Source: Legionella bozemanae (GTDB lineage: Bacteria; Pseudomonadota; Gammaproteobacteria; Legionellales; Legionellaceae). From it: 64,000 nucleotides of DNA. Shown here one piece after another: positions 40,469-50,433 of the stretch. The notes under the pieces were generated by a model. The model made no database searches, was not told the origin of the DNA, and worked only from the letters and a program-made list of their open reading frames with translations. Both the position numbers and the translations under genes were made by a program. Each line of letters opens with the position of its first letter. Position 1 is the first letter of the stretch. The DNA is taken from the NCBI RefSeq assembly GCF_001648595.1, contig NZ_LBAW01000018.1, forward strand, positions 1-64,000, given 5' to 3'.

Positions 40469-41173
40469 TTACAATTTAGTTACAGCTCGTGCACAACACC
40501 ATACATCCACCTTTTTCACTCCCGATTTTTTTAAAGTAAATGCCAGCTCATTGGCTGTGCTGCCGGTAGTTAAGAGATCATCAACAATTGCTACATGGTG
40601 CCAGGGAATTTTTTTGACCTTAAATGCACGACGTAAATTTTTTTGTCTTTGTTCGCCGTCAAGACTTGCTTGGGGCTCAGTATTAATGATTTTTTTGCAA
40701 CTGGTTAAGTCACAAGGCAATTGTAATTTTTTAGCTAACAAACGAGCTAAAACTGCTGCTTGATTAAATCCGCGTAATTTAATTCGTTGCGGATGCATAG
40801 GAACGGGAATTAAACATTGAGGCATGTTTTCATTTTTTGGTAGTGAGTGACTCATTAATTCACTTAAAAAGGAGCCTAGATAAAGGCCATTGTGGTATTT
40901 AAATTGATGCAAAAGACCACGTAAAGGCTCTTCAAAGACGTAATGAATAAGTGCCCGATCGAAATAAGGTGTTTTTTTAATACAGCGTCCGCAGCTCAAT
41001 AGATAAGTATCGGGTAAGGGATATGCGCAGTAGCGGCATGCAGGACCTAAACGAGTCATGAACTCAATACATGGGGTGCATATTGCCATTTTGCCGTTAT
41101 GAAACTGATTACATAAAACACATATTGAGTACAAGCGTAAACTTTGTGTTAAACTCCATATTTTCTGGCGCAC
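40469..41173 (-). CDS. comF: ComF family phosphoribosyltransferase-like protein
   Basis: A 234-residue protein. The N-terminal zinc-binding Cys pairs are seen in CVLCNQFHNGKMAICTPCIE and CRYCAYPLP...LSCGRC. The PRTase motif VAIVDDLLTTGSTANELA and the conserved IPVPMHPQRIKLRGFNQA complete the family pattern. ComF proteins act in DNA uptake for natural transformation, which Legionella performs. It is divergent from bioC. Confidence 0.92.
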   Translation of the reverse strand: MRQKIWSLTQSLRLYSICVLCNQFHNGKMAICTPCIEFMTRLGPACRYCAYPLPDTYLLSCGRCIKKTPYFDRALIHYVFEEPLRGLLHQFKYHNGLYLGSFLSELMSHSLPKNENMPQCLIPVPMHPQRIKLRGFNQAAVLARLLAKKLQLPCDLTSCKKIINTEPQASLDGEQRQKNLRRAFKVKKIPWHHVAIVDDLLTTGSTANELAFTLKKSGVKKVDVWCCARAVTKL

Positions 41174-41209
41174 GAGTGTTGGATTCCTTTAATTTTTCCT
41201 GGTTTTATA

Positions 41210-42061
41210 ATGGCTGTTATCTACGAAATTAGCAAGGCATTTAATCAACATGCCACTGAATATGAACTTGCTGCCAAAGTACAACAAGAAATTGGGGTGC
41301 GGTTATTAGATCGATTGCAGTATTTGAGCATTAAGCCACAACGTATTCTTGATCTTGGGTGCGGGCCAGGTTTTTTTTCTTATGAGTTAACGCAGGTGTA
41401 TCCAAAGGCACAAGTTGTTGGTTTGGATTTGGCGCAGTTCATGTTGATTCAGGCACAAAAAAAGCAAAGCTGGCGACGGAAGTGGCCTTTAGTGGCTGCA
41501 GATATGCGGCAAATGCCTTTTGCTACAGGTACGTTTGATTTAATTTTTGCCAATCAAGTGATTCATTGGGGTGGTCCTTTAACGCCAGTTTTTCGTGAGT
41601 TGAATCGTGTCATGAACACAAATGGTTGTTTGATGTTTACTACTTTGGGCCCTGATACCTTTAAAGAATTAAAGCATGCGTGGTCCGGGGTAAATCATTA
41701 TGCTCATGTGAACGAATTTGCTGACATGCATGATATTGGTGATTGCTTGATGTCAGAGCATTTTTTAGAGCCAGTAATGGATATGGAATTGTTGGCCGTG
41801 CATTATGAAACGCTACCTAAGTTATTACATGCTTTAAAAGCCCAAGGCGTAAAAAATATTAATCCGCAAAGAAACCAAGGCTTAACTGGGAAAATGGCTT
41901 GGCGACAATTTGAACAAAACTACTCTGTTCTGCAAACCGAGAAGGGGAAATATCCGTTGACGTATGAAGTCGTTTATGGGCATGCATGGAAAGGTGAGCA
42001 ACGAAAAACAGCGCTGGGGATAGAAACCATGATTCCCGTTTCACAGATAGTCCGGCGCTAA
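41210..42061 (+). CDS. bioC: Malonyl-ACP O-methyltransferase BioC
   Basis: A 283-residue class I SAM methyltransferase that caps malonyl-ACP to start pimelate assembly for biotin. The motifs ILDLGCGPGFFSYEL and VVGLDLAQFML bind SAM. ADMRQMPFATGTFDLIFANQ, with VIHW after, and the typical BioC stretch ALKAQGVKNINPQRNQGLTG follow. The latter distinguishes it from other small-molecule methyltransferases. Confidence 0.9.
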   Translation: MAVIYEISKAFNQHATEYELAAKVQQEIGVRLLDRLQYLSIKPQRILDLGCGPGFFSYELTQVYPKAQVVGLDLAQFMLIQAQKKQSWRRKWPLVAADMRQMPFATGTFDLIFANQVIHWGGPLTPVFRELNRVMNTNGCLMFTTLGPDTFKELKHAWSGVNHYAHVNEFADMHDIGDCLMSEHFLEPVMDMELLAVHYETLPKLLHALKAQGVKNINPQRNQGLTGKMAWRQFEQNYSVLQTEKGKYPLTYEVVYGHAWKGEQRKTALGIETMIPVSQIVRR

Positions 42062-42095
42062 CTCGCAAATAATCACAGAGTCACTTACTCCGTAT

Positions 42096-42157
42096 ATTGT
42101 AGCCTGGGTGCAGCGCAGCGAAACCCGGGTTCCACTACGCTGCACCCAGGCTACAAT
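42096..42157. repeat. REP palindrome of the GTAGCCTGGG family
   Basis: A 62-base palindrome ATTGTAGCCTGGGTGCAGCG...CACCCAGGCTACAAT centred on ACCCGGGT, with a few mismatches. It lies downstream of bioC, between convergent genes. It is the same family as the RAYT-flanking copies. Confidence 0.85.
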
Positions 42158-42242
42158 GTTGTCTTGAATTTATTTCACGACAGTTGCTATAGCTCGCTTT
42201 AAAAAAAGAATCAATGCATTACTTTCTAAGGCTGCAAGAGTT

Positions 42243-45200
42243 CTAGTGTTTTTTAATAGTCACTGACTTTTGATTTGCATCTAGGTCCTCTAACTGATCA
42301 TAAAATTTTGAATGTGTAACTGGTCCAAAACCCCTACCTCGATGTTCATTCATAATTTTCATAAAATCGCCATATTCTTCTCGTGTGTATTTTTCCTCCG
42401 GAGTTTTTTCTACATTAATGTCTAATCGGTTTTTAATCGCTCCAATCATGGAAGACCAAGTTTTCGTTTCACCATGAGTGTGAAAATGCCATCGAGATCG
42501 TTCTTCTCTTAGATATTTAAAATTATCAGATTCTTTTTCGTCGATTAGTTTCACTAATTTAATTACTTCGTGATTATCTGTCATTTTCCCTAAGATCAAA
42601 TTAAAACAATGTGTTGCTGTAGTTTTTCTAGCAAGAATACCCTCATCTCTTTTTCCTATCGCTGTAAGTAATTTTAATAAAATATCCGCTCCATCTTTAT
42701 TCCAATTTATTTGCGGATTCTTGATAAAATCATCGATTTGTTTATTAGTCCATTTTTCCGTAGGATAAACTAGGTGAGGAGGTGTTACAGGTTTTCTCTC
42801 GTTATGTACAGAATCTTCGAGGGGATCTGATTGGAGAAGATCCCCATGCGTAGAATCTTCTAATTGAACCTGGAGAGGAGGTATTACAGATTTACTAGAA
42901 GATAAAGTTTTATCATGTGTAGAGTGACCGGAATCTTCGAGAGACGTAGTGTCATCCTCTTCCCTTTTTTGTCCGCTAACTTCTTCAGAAACAACATTTT
43001 CCTGACTCTGATTGATTGAGCTTGATGGTAAGGACGTATCTGTTCTAGGGTGCGTTACCAACGAATCAGAGACGTGATGTTCAGAAGATAATGAAGTGTC
43101 ATCGACTTGCTTTTCTACTTTAAGCTGCCCATCTTTTTCAGATTCGCGAATCACACTTCCATCATGCTCTTCGATATGAATAGAATCTTTGGCAGGTTTT
43201 TTAAGTACTTGTTTCGGCTCAGACTCTAATTGATCACTACTTTCTGTTAAAGTAACCGTTTCAATGGGAGGCAAACTTCCTCCAATAGAACTCTCATCGA
43301 TATGTTTTTGGGATTGAATGACGGAGCTTGGAACGGGTTCTTCTATAGAGCTTGGGTTCATGGAAGGGCCAAGATCAACAAAAGAATCCATGATTAAACT
43401 ATCAGTCAGTTCATTAGGAATAGTAAGAGGTGAATCGACCTGGGTATTTGGTGTTAATGCTTTTTTTATCGCATTATTGAAATCAGCTTCTAGAAACGAT
43501 GCTTTTTCTCTTAACTCTTCTAGCACACTACTCAGTTGGGTTTCATTTAATTGAAAAATTTTAGATAAATTATCTCCCCATAATGCCGTTGGTACGTAGA
43601 CATTGGTAAAAGGAATTTTATTTTGCGTAAGAAGCTCTAGTAGGCCAATAACCTTGTTAAGATGCTCTGTGTTAACCTCAGGATGAGCTTTTATATTTTT
43701 AACCAATGATTGAATTATATTTTCATCGAGTTTTATTGGTTCTACTGATTGATTGAGCTTGTTTGTAATGAAGTAAAAAATCTCTAATTCCTGAAGATTT
43801 AAGTCCATAATTAATGGGCTTACTGTCACTAAAGAAATATCTTTGTGTTTTTTTAACTCTTCTAAAATGGGTTCAATGAGATCCACTTTTTCATGCAGTG
43901 TGCTGGCATGACTTAGAATATAATCGGCAATTTGGTTGCCAATATCTTGGCCAAACCAGCGACAAAGCTTTTCAATATTCTCTATTTCCTTTGTTTTAAG
44001 TTTAAATACAGGAGCAAGCTTATTACCAAAAGCTTGTCTCTGGAGATCGTTTTGTCCTATAGTTACATTCGCTTCAAGCAAAAAGTTAATGAGTTGCCCC
44101 ATCGCCTGTCGATAGTCAGGTTCGCTCAATTTTTCATTGTCTTTTATATTATCAAGGATGGTTTTAACTGCATTGGCATCCAATCTTTCATTTGTATTGT
44201 TTATTAAAGTAAAGAAAGTGTTCACAAAACCAAGTTGACTTTGAGTAAGGCTCATTATCGGTTGACGCACTCCACGCAACAAAATGCCTTTATCTTCCAT
44301 CAATTGAAAAACTGCTATTATGTCTTTAGCCTTATCTTTAAGATTCCCGCCATTTTTTAAAATGAAGTCTACTGTGTCTTCATCGAGAACATTTTTTGTG
44401 GAAAGATAGCCTAATAAAGCGTGAGCAGATTTTAATTGATCCTCATTGAGGAGTAATAAGGCAGAAGGATTAAAGCGTAGATTTTGTTCTTTTATCTTTG
44501 TTTCTTTTAAGAGAATAAAGGTGTTTGCTAATTCATCTCTGTAACTCGCTTTGGTAAATTCACTAGGATTAGTTTTTATTCGATTAATTAGCGCATCCGC
44601 TTCGGCAGCGCTCATCTTTAAATGTTTTGCTTCAATTTGTTGTAAAATCGAATCAAGATGGTCTAGCTGATTATTATCCAGTTCCATAACCGATTGTTTA
44701 AGGCCATCCAAAGGAGTGCCAAGGTTCTCCATTCGATGGAATATTACTAAAATAGCGTCGATTTTCTTCTGTAAGGATGCGCCGTTGGCGAAAATAAAAT
44801 TTCCTATTTTGTCATCAAGAATATACTGGGCAGCTAAGTAGTCGAAAAGTTTAGTGACTTCTTTTAGCTGATTGACATCAAGGGCAAACAAGAGAGTGAG
44901 ATTTGCACTGTATGGCAAAGAATAAGTAAAAGAAACTTTGTGTCGGGTCATATAATTGAGTATTTTAATTATATTGTCTCTATACTCGTCATTCGTATTA
45001 ATTAACTGTTGCTTTGTCTTTATCTCGCTAATGAGTAGTTGTGTGGCTGCTTTACTCAGTGGAGCATCTAATGGTTGAGGCTCCATGTTAGATAAAATAC
45101 TTTTTAATGCATCTAATGCATTTTCATCAAGAGCTCTAATGGCTTGACGCGATCCTATAATAGGAATCCTCTTGTTTCCCATTTCCTCAAAAATAAGAGT

Positions 45201-48200
45201 AACTTTCTGCGATACCTTTTTAGGCAGGGTCTTCTTTAAAGTTGCCGTTACTTGTCGATCATCTAACGCACCACTCTTTGATAACTCTGTAAGTATGCGA
45301 TAAGCCCCTTCCAATTCTTCAGAGCTTAATTGAAATATAGTTTTCAAATTTGGGGCTAATGTAAGTTTTTTATCGTTTATTAAATTAATAATTTTGCATA
45401 CAGACTCGAAATAATCCTTACCCTTTGCAACGTCTTTTATTTTTTCTTTATTGGATATTACTTGAGCAATCAAAGTTTTGGCTGTAGCTTTATCCATCGT
45501 AATATTAAAATGATCAATTTTCCTCAAGAAAGCAGACAACACGGCCCTATCATCTGAACTTAAGTTCATCACTGGTTGTCTGATACCTATAATAGCTATA
45601 TTTTTCCCTTCAATTAATCTAAATAAGTCTATATATTCCTGGATGATTCCTTGTAATTGGACACCATGAGTTAAAACATAATTTACTGTGTGCTCACCAA
45701 GTGGTGGTCTATCTGCAAAAAACTTTAAAAGTACATTCACTTCTTTTAGTTGAGTTGGAGACAATGCAAATAGAGCTTGAAGGTTAGGTGTCCAAATTAG
45801 CCTTGCAGTATTTGTTAAAGAGATCTTATGAGTTAATAGTAAATCGATGGTTTTACTGATTTCAGTTAAATGCTCTAATGAATTAAGTTGAGTCGTATTA
45901 GTATTACCTACTTGCGCAACTAAAGCATTAAACCCATTTGGATCAATGGGGATAGTCGAGGTAATCTTTTCTAGAATCGTATTGAGCGTAATGATTTTTC
46001 CTTTTTCTAAGGCCATCACTGATTCGACTGTACCTTCAAAAGAAATTTGTTTCTCACGCATTAATTTAAATGTTTGTTGGATTTCTTTCGTTTTATTCGG
46101 TAAAGATGAGGCATTATTTAAGATATAGTCACTACTAGAGGGAGTTAAGGCTTTATAAGATTCTAATTCGGTAAGTAATTCATTTACTTGAGCTAATTGC
46201 GGGGCCTCTAAGTCAAATAATACATTAAGTTTATTGCCTCTAAAATAAGAAGTTACCCCAGTTTGAGATAAGCTCATTTCTTTTTTTAACAGAAAATTGA
46301 TTATACCGGTGATTTGCTTAAAGTACTCCTCGTCCTTTAGCAGTGCATTATGTTTGCGTTTGATATTCTCAATGAGTGGTTTAAATGATTCCTTTCCTAA
46401 TTCTCGTTCAAGCCTATCAATTTTTGATAAAAAAAGATTTAAAGCGAGCAATTCATTTTGATTGAGATTCATGACCGGTTGCCGAACACCCCTTAAAGGA
46501 ATATTTTTTTTAGCCATCTCCTCAAATATGCCAATTATATCTTGAGTTTTATCCTGCAAATTTGTCGCATTGTATAAAACATAATAAACAGTGTTATCAT
46601 CAAGTGCTTTCTTTTCAGATAGATGCTGCAATAGTACATGGGTTTTTTGTAATTGCTTGTTATCTAATTTGGTAAGCAGAGTTAAGTTATCATAATAAAT
46701 ATAATCGCCCCAACTCCAAACGCCTGTTTTCGTTAACGTGATGTTGTTTTTTAACAGGATATTAAGACAACTGCTAAATAAACCAATACCTCCTTCAGGA
46801 TCCATTATTCCCTCAGGATTAATTTTACTTGCTGATACTAAATTAGGAAGTTCTTTTTTAATAAGTTCAAACGCCTTATTATCGAGGGTTTTCCCAGCAG
46901 GAATGTTTTTTAGCAGATTGATATAAGCTTTTTTAGGTGTATTCTCTTGCACTGGCATCGCAATAAGAGAGCGCAGCGCTTCGTCGCTCACTTTACCAAC
47001 AAGAGCTTGGTATTCCTCAGGAATCTCTTGCTTTTCTATGCTTGGTTTCACGTCTGATGTTGGAGAAGGTTGCTTATTTAAATTTGCGGGATTCAAGTAT
47101 AAATTATAGGCAAGATTTAAAGCATAAAATGCCGCAGCCTCTGTTGAATCTGAGTTTCCTAATTCACGAATCCACGAGTCCATTTCTAGAGCAATGTCCT
47201 CAGGTATTTCTATTCCTTGTACAGCAGGTTTTACTATTTGATTGATGAAATCCAGGTAATTGTCAGGCTCAAGATTGCGGCTCTTAACTGCATCTGTATA
47301 GATTGCAGCGGCAGCAAGGATTAGGTTTTTTTTGTTTTCGCTATTTTTAGGATCTTTTAAATAATTTAATAAGTGAGCTCTAAATTGTTGGCTGCTAAGA
47401 AACTCGGGTATTTTATTAACCAATAATTGGATCGGTTTGGATGTTGATGCTGTTGCTTCAGTAAAAAAGGTGCCGTCTGGAGAAAAAGAAGAAGGGGCCT
47501 TCAGAAAAGCCTCTCGATTTTTTAAATAGTTCTCATATTGTGCTGAATAATGTTTTAGGAGCTCGCTTGATTCAGGAGTAGCTTTTAACAGGTAATGAGC
47601 TCCTTTTTCTTTTATAACCAATTCAAACTGGGGAGACGGTTTATCACAAACTACTTGAGCGTCATTTTGTCCATAAATGGCGTAATTGACCAATCGAGTA
47701 AGAATAGGATCAATATCAGCATAAGTTACTTTGACGCCCGGTATGCTTAAAAATTCGCAATATTTTTTAAAACCGGTTGTATTCCAATACTCTTGAATCT
47801 TCTCCATGTCCATTGTTAAAAGGGCATCGTTAAAAAACTCTTTGTTTGCGAGATAAATGGAATTTTCTATAGTTTGTTCTTCAAAAGCTGTGAGAAAGTA
47901 TTGTTCTTTTGCCAAGTCATATTGAAGTGTTTTTTCGATTTCATTTAATATAGGATCTGATTTTTCCTTATTCAATTCTTGAAGTTTTTCTTGAACGGTT
48001 TTAATGATCTTTTGTGCTTCGCTAAGGGTTTGATCAGAAGGTTTTGCTTCAAGTTCTTTCATGTCCTCAATGGACTTTAAAATCAATTGCTCCAATCCTG
48101 AGTCCACTTTACCTTGAGCTTTCTCTACTACAGTTTCCAACAAAATTCGTGCTCTATGAGCAGGGGCTTTTGCATTATTCGCTATAGCCTCTTTGTAGTC

Positions 48201-48596
48201 TGTAACAATTTGCAGGAATGTTGTGCGGCGAATATCATGATCATTAAGCTCCCCTCTCGCTTGAAAAAAAACATCGGGGTTACTTTGGGCTAATTGTGTG
48301 CAGAACCAGCTACGAAATAAAACACCTAATATTAATGTCTTTTCAAACAAATAAGCAGGTGATTCAGCCGAAGTAAGTTCTTGTTGGAGGGCTTTGTCCT
48401 TTAATAATACTTTTAATTTAGCGAGATTTTCATCGTTGTCGAATTCATTTGAATCAAATAAATCTTTCGGAAATTCACCGTGGGTACTTAAAAGATATAA
48501 GGCATAAGCATGGAAAAAACAATTACCAAGTGCTCCTGAAACATCAACTGCTTCTTTCGTTATCGTTTCTTTATCTGACGAGTCTTTTGCAAACAT
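42243..48596 (-). CDS. Giant Legionella-type protein with OTU-like N-terminus and helical repeats (candidate effector)
   Basis: A 2117-residue protein from the ATG at 48596 (an in-frame TTG lies four codons upstream). Near the N-terminus GALGNCFFHAYALYLL holds Cys26 in a G-N-C-F-x-H-A setting like OTU deubiquitinases, and KEKGAHYLLKA puts His334 where OTU enzymes carry the general base. Residues ~560-1720 contain seven repeats of ~147 residues, each with a phrase like GVRQPVMNLNQNEL. A Ser/Glu/His-rich disordered region (~1720-1950) follows. The C-terminal ~170-residue globular domain includes HFHTHGETKTWSSMI and EHRGRGFGPVTHSK. Size, architecture and location suggest a Dot/Icm effector acting on host ubiquitin, which is inference. 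The repeat family is not one I can name. Confidence 0.7.
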   Translation of the reverse strand: MFAKDSSDKETITKEAVDVSGALGNCFFHAYALYLLSTHGEFPKDLFDSNEFDNDENLAKLKVLLKDKALQQELTSAESPAYLFEKTLILGVLFRSWFCTQLAQSNPDVFFQARGELNDHDIRRTTFLQIVTDYKEAIANNAKAPAHRARILLETVVEKAQGKVDSGLEQLILKSIEDMKELEAKPSDQTLSEAQKIIKTVQEKLQELNKEKSDPILNEIEKTLQYDLAKEQYFLTAFEEQTIENSIYLANKEFFNDALLTMDMEKIQEYWNTTGFKKYCEFLSIPGVKVTYADIDPILTRLVNYAIYGQNDAQVVCDKPSPQFELVIKEKGAHYLLKATPESSELLKHYSAQYENYLKNREAFLKAPSSFSPDGTFFTEATASTSKPIQLLVNKIPEFLSSQQFRAHLLNYLKDPKNSENKKNLILAAAAIYTDAVKSRNLEPDNYLDFINQIVKPAVQGIEIPEDIALEMDSWIRELGNSDSTEAAAFYALNLAYNLYLNPANLNKQPSPTSDVKPSIEKQEIPEEYQALVGKVSDEALRSLIAMPVQENTPKKAYINLLKNIPAGKTLDNKAFELIKKELPNLVSASKINPEGIMDPEGGIGLFSSCLNILLKNNITLTKTGVWSWGDYIYYDNLTLLTKLDNKQLQKTHVLLQHLSEKKALDDNTVYYVLYNATNLQDKTQDIIGIFEEMAKKNIPLRGVRQPVMNLNQNELLALNLFLSKIDRLERELGKESFKPLIENIKRKHNALLKDEEYFKQITGIINFLLKKEMSLSQTGVTSYFRGNKLNVLFDLEAPQLAQVNELLTELESYKALTPSSSDYILNNASSLPNKTKEIQQTFKLMREKQISFEGTVESVMALEKGKIITLNTILEKITSTIPIDPNGFNALVAQVGNTNTTQLNSLEHLTEISKTIDLLLTHKISLTNTARLIWTPNLQALFALSPTQLKEVNVLLKFFADRPPLGEHTVNYVLTHGVQLQGIIQEYIDLFRLIEGKNIAIIGIRQPVMNLSSDDRAVLSAFLRKIDHFNITMDKATAKTLIAQVISNKEKIKDVAKGKDYFESVCKIINLINDKKLTLAPNLKTIFQLSSEELEGAYRILTELSKSGALDDRQVTATLKKTLPKKVSQKVTLIFEEMGNKRIPIIGSRQAIRALDENALDALKSILSNMEPQPLDAPLSKAATQLLISEIKTKQQLINTNDEYRDNIIKILNYMTRHKVSFTYSLPYSANLTLLFALDVNQLKEVTKLFDYLAAQYILDDKIGNFIFANGASLQKKIDAILVIFHRMENLGTPLDGLKQSVMELDNNQLDHLDSILQQIEAKHLKMSAAEADALINRIKTNPSEFTKASYRDELANTFILLKETKIKEQNLRFNPSALLLLNEDQLKSAHALLGYLSTKNVLDEDTVDFILKNGGNLKDKAKDIIAVFQLMEDKGILLRGVRQPIMSLTQSQLGFVNTFFTLINNTNERLDANAVKTILDNIKDNEKLSEPDYRQAMGQLINFLLEANVTIGQNDLQRQAFGNKLAPVFKLKTKEIENIEKLCRWFGQDIGNQIADYILSHASTLHEKVDLIEPILEELKKHKDISLVTVSPLIMDLNLQELEIFYFITNKLNQSVEPIKLDENIIQSLVKNIKAHPEVNTEHLNKVIGLLELLTQNKIPFTNVYVPTALWGDNLSKIFQLNETQLSSVLEELREKASFLEADFNNAIKKALTPNTQVDSPLTIPNELTDSLIMDSFVDLGPSMNPSSIEEPVPSSVIQSQKHIDESSIGGSLPPIETVTLTESSDQLESEPKQVLKKPAKDSIHIEEHDGSVIRESEKDGQLKVEKQVDDTSLSSEHHVSDSLVTHPRTDTSLPSSSINQSQENVVSEEVSGQKREEDDTTSLEDSGHSTHDKTLSSSKSVIPPLQVQLEDSTHGDLLQSDPLEDSVHNERKPVTPPHLVYPTEKWTNKQIDDFIKNPQINWNKDGADILLKLLTAIGKRDEGILARKTTATHCFNLILGKMTDNHEVIKLVKLIDEKESDNFKYLREERSRWHFHTHGETKTWSSMIGAIKNRLDINVEKTPEEKYTREEYGDFMKIMNEHRGRGFGPVTHSKFYDQLEDLDANQKSVTIKKH

Positions 48597-48910
48597 ACAA
48601 TATCTCAAAAAAAATACATATATGACAAAAATAGCACAAAAAACTTATCTAAATATTAAGTAGAATGGCCTGAACCCTTTATCAGACGAGATATCAGCAG
48701 TCCTTATCAAAAAGGCGCCTATTTTGGAGCAATGGCCTCAGTATATTTTTGTCGTTCAGCAACAGTTTCTATTAAGACATCAGAGCTTGGTTGTTGTACT
48801 GGAAGTGTATAAAAAATAAATTAATGTATCACCAGAAGATATGATTTTTCTTGCGAAGTTGTATCTAAATAACGCAGTAAATCAGAGTGATAATCGAGTC
48901 ACTGCACTCA
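48597..48910. other. Intergenic gap upstream of the giant gene
   Basis: About 310 bases separate the giant gene and ispA, whose 3' end is on the right. The left part should carry the giant gene's promoter. The middle shows a protein-like frame without a start, listed separately. Confidence 0.4.
48664..48819 (+). pseudogene. Possible gene remnant, 51 codons without start
   Basis: The plus frame between a TAG at 48661 and a TAA at 48817 reads NGLNPLSDEISAVLIKKAPI...LEVYKK, and protein-like sequence (INVSPEDMIFLAKLYLNNAV) resumes just after the stop. No start codon or ribosome site is present. It may be the decayed end of a lost gene, but chance cannot be excluded. Confidence 0.25.
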
Positions 48911-49795
48911 CTACCTTTCTAACTTACTACGTTCGTGTAGTTTCTTGGTTAAGTCAATTAATGCAAGTGCTTTTTGATCAAATATTTTTAATGCATCAAG
49001 AGCTGTTTGATAATGCGTGCTGATCTCTTCTTCCAATTTTTTTTGGGAAAATAGAGTGGCAAACGTTATTTTTTCGTTGGCCAAATCAGAGGAACGACCT
49101 TTACCCAAGAACTCGGCAGGAGCATAACGATCCAAATAATCATCTTGCATTTGAAAAACCAGGCCTAAATGGCTGGCATAGGCTCGTAAAGCTGCTTTAT
49201 ATGCTTCGGGCGCTGAGTGAGCATTCAGAACCATTTCGATACACGCTAAAATAAGACGTCCGGTTTTAAGGTAGTGAATTTCTCTTAGCTGCTCTTCACC
49301 AGTAGATGATTTTGCCAATTCAGATAAGTCCAGACTCTGTCCACTCACCATGCCACTAATGCCGCTTGCTTTAACCAGTTCAAGAGTGATCGCAATGACT
49401 TGTTGGGGTGGAAGCAGAGGAGAAAGATGAGTTAATAGTACTTCGATGGCTAAGGCCTGCATGCCATCCCCCACTAAAATCGCTGTTGCCTCATCAAACG
49501 CTTTATGACAACTGGGTTTACCACGGCGTAGATCATCATTATCCATAGCCGGGAGGTCATCATGAATTAAAGAATAACAATGCGTTAATTCGATTGCTGC
49601 AGCAATAACATCCAGAATTTTGAGATCAAGATCAAGTATATTCCCAGTTAAATAGACCAAAATAGGCCTGATTCTCTTTCCTCCAGGGAATAGAGAATAA
49701 TTGATTGCGGAACATATCGTTGTCGCGGGTACAGAAGAGTCATTAATAATTTGCCTGAGAAATTCTTCGTGCCGTTTTATATAGTTACTTATCAC
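48911..49795 (-). CDS. ispA: Farnesyl/geranyl diphosphate synthase
   Basis: A 294-residue polyprenyl synthase that condenses IPP with DMAPP/GPP. The first Asp-rich motif is [20 protein letters not shown] and the second is [27 protein letters not shown] is the usual N-terminal signature. The end is slightly shorter than the E. coli enzyme. The GTG start at 49795 overlaps the end of xseB by 11 bases, the common xseB-ispA arrangement, so translation is probably coupled. Confidence 0.94.
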   Translation of the reverse strand: MISNYIKRHEEFLRQIINDSSVPATTICSAINYSLFPGGKRIRPILVYLTGNILDLDLKILDVIAAAIELTHCYSLIHDDLPAMDNDDLRRGKPSCHKAFDEATAILVGDGMQALAIEVLLTHLSPLLPPQQVIAITLELVKASGISGMVSGQSLDLSELAKSSTGEEQLREIHYLKTGRLILACIEMVLNAHSAPEAYKAALRAYASHLGLVFQMQDDYLDRYAPAEFLGKGRSSDLANEKITFATLFSQKKLEEEISTHYQTALDALKIFDQKALALIDLTKKLHERSKLER

Positions 49796-50006
49796 TTAAT
49801 TGTTCATCCGATCTAGGTTCTGCAGAGGTTAAAGTTTCTATTTTTTGCTCTGCTTTTTGTAATACATCCTGACATTGCCTGGCCAGACTAATTCCTTTTT
49901 CAAATTGTTTCAGAGAGTCTTCTAAGGAGAGTTCCCCTTTTTCCAGTTGTCTGACAATTTCTTCTAGTTCCGTGATTGACTGTTCAAAATGCATACCTTG
50001 GCTCAT
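49785..50006 (-). CDS. xseB: Exodeoxyribonuclease VII small subunit
   Basis: A 73-residue coiled-coil protein with the family pattern [20 protein letters not shown] then [20 protein letters not shown]. It binds XseA to form exonuclease VII, which degrades single-stranded DNA. It lies directly upstream of ispA with overlapping ends. Confidence 0.94.
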   Translation of the reverse strand: MSQGMHFEQSITELEEIVRQLEKGELSLEDSLKQFEKGISLARQCQDVLQKAEQKIETLTSAEPRSDEQLSDK

Positions 50007-50433
50007 AGATTTTGTCCTGATTGTGCAAAATGTACTGATTATACTGAGTTGCTCTCAGGATTCAATGTAAGTAAATTAATTTTTAATAAAATGAAGCCTG
50101 AATAATCGGGCAAAGGATTTCTTGGTTTCGTCTTCGCTGTATCCAGGCGTATATCCTGAGGTATGGTCAGTTTCCAGTATTCTTTATCCCTACGTCCTGG
50201 CCCTCGCGAGCAAGTCCTGAGAGAACCACGCGAAATTTGAATGTCACTGTATGTTTTTAAAAGAAATATGCTCAACGTTCTACGTATCGCGCATAAAGCG
50301 CAGTACGTAGGGGATTAAATTTCGCGTGGATCTCTCAGAAACAAGTCATGGGGCCATCATGATTCGCTAGGATAAATCGTGTATATTAGAGCTCTTGCAA
50401 AATCCCTATGAAACTGAATCGGATGGAACACGA
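50007..50433. repeat. Intergenic gap with nested inverted repeats
   Basis: No gene is seen. CTGAGAGAACCACGCGAAAT, then TT, at 50217-50238 is repeated inverted at 50317-50338 with one or two changes. Between the arms is a smaller palindrome, CTACGTATCGCGCATAAAGC, then GCAGTACGTAG, related to the element at 63414-63523. A degenerate CTACGTCCTGG element lies near 50190. The radA promoter must lie near the right edge. Confidence 0.6.
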
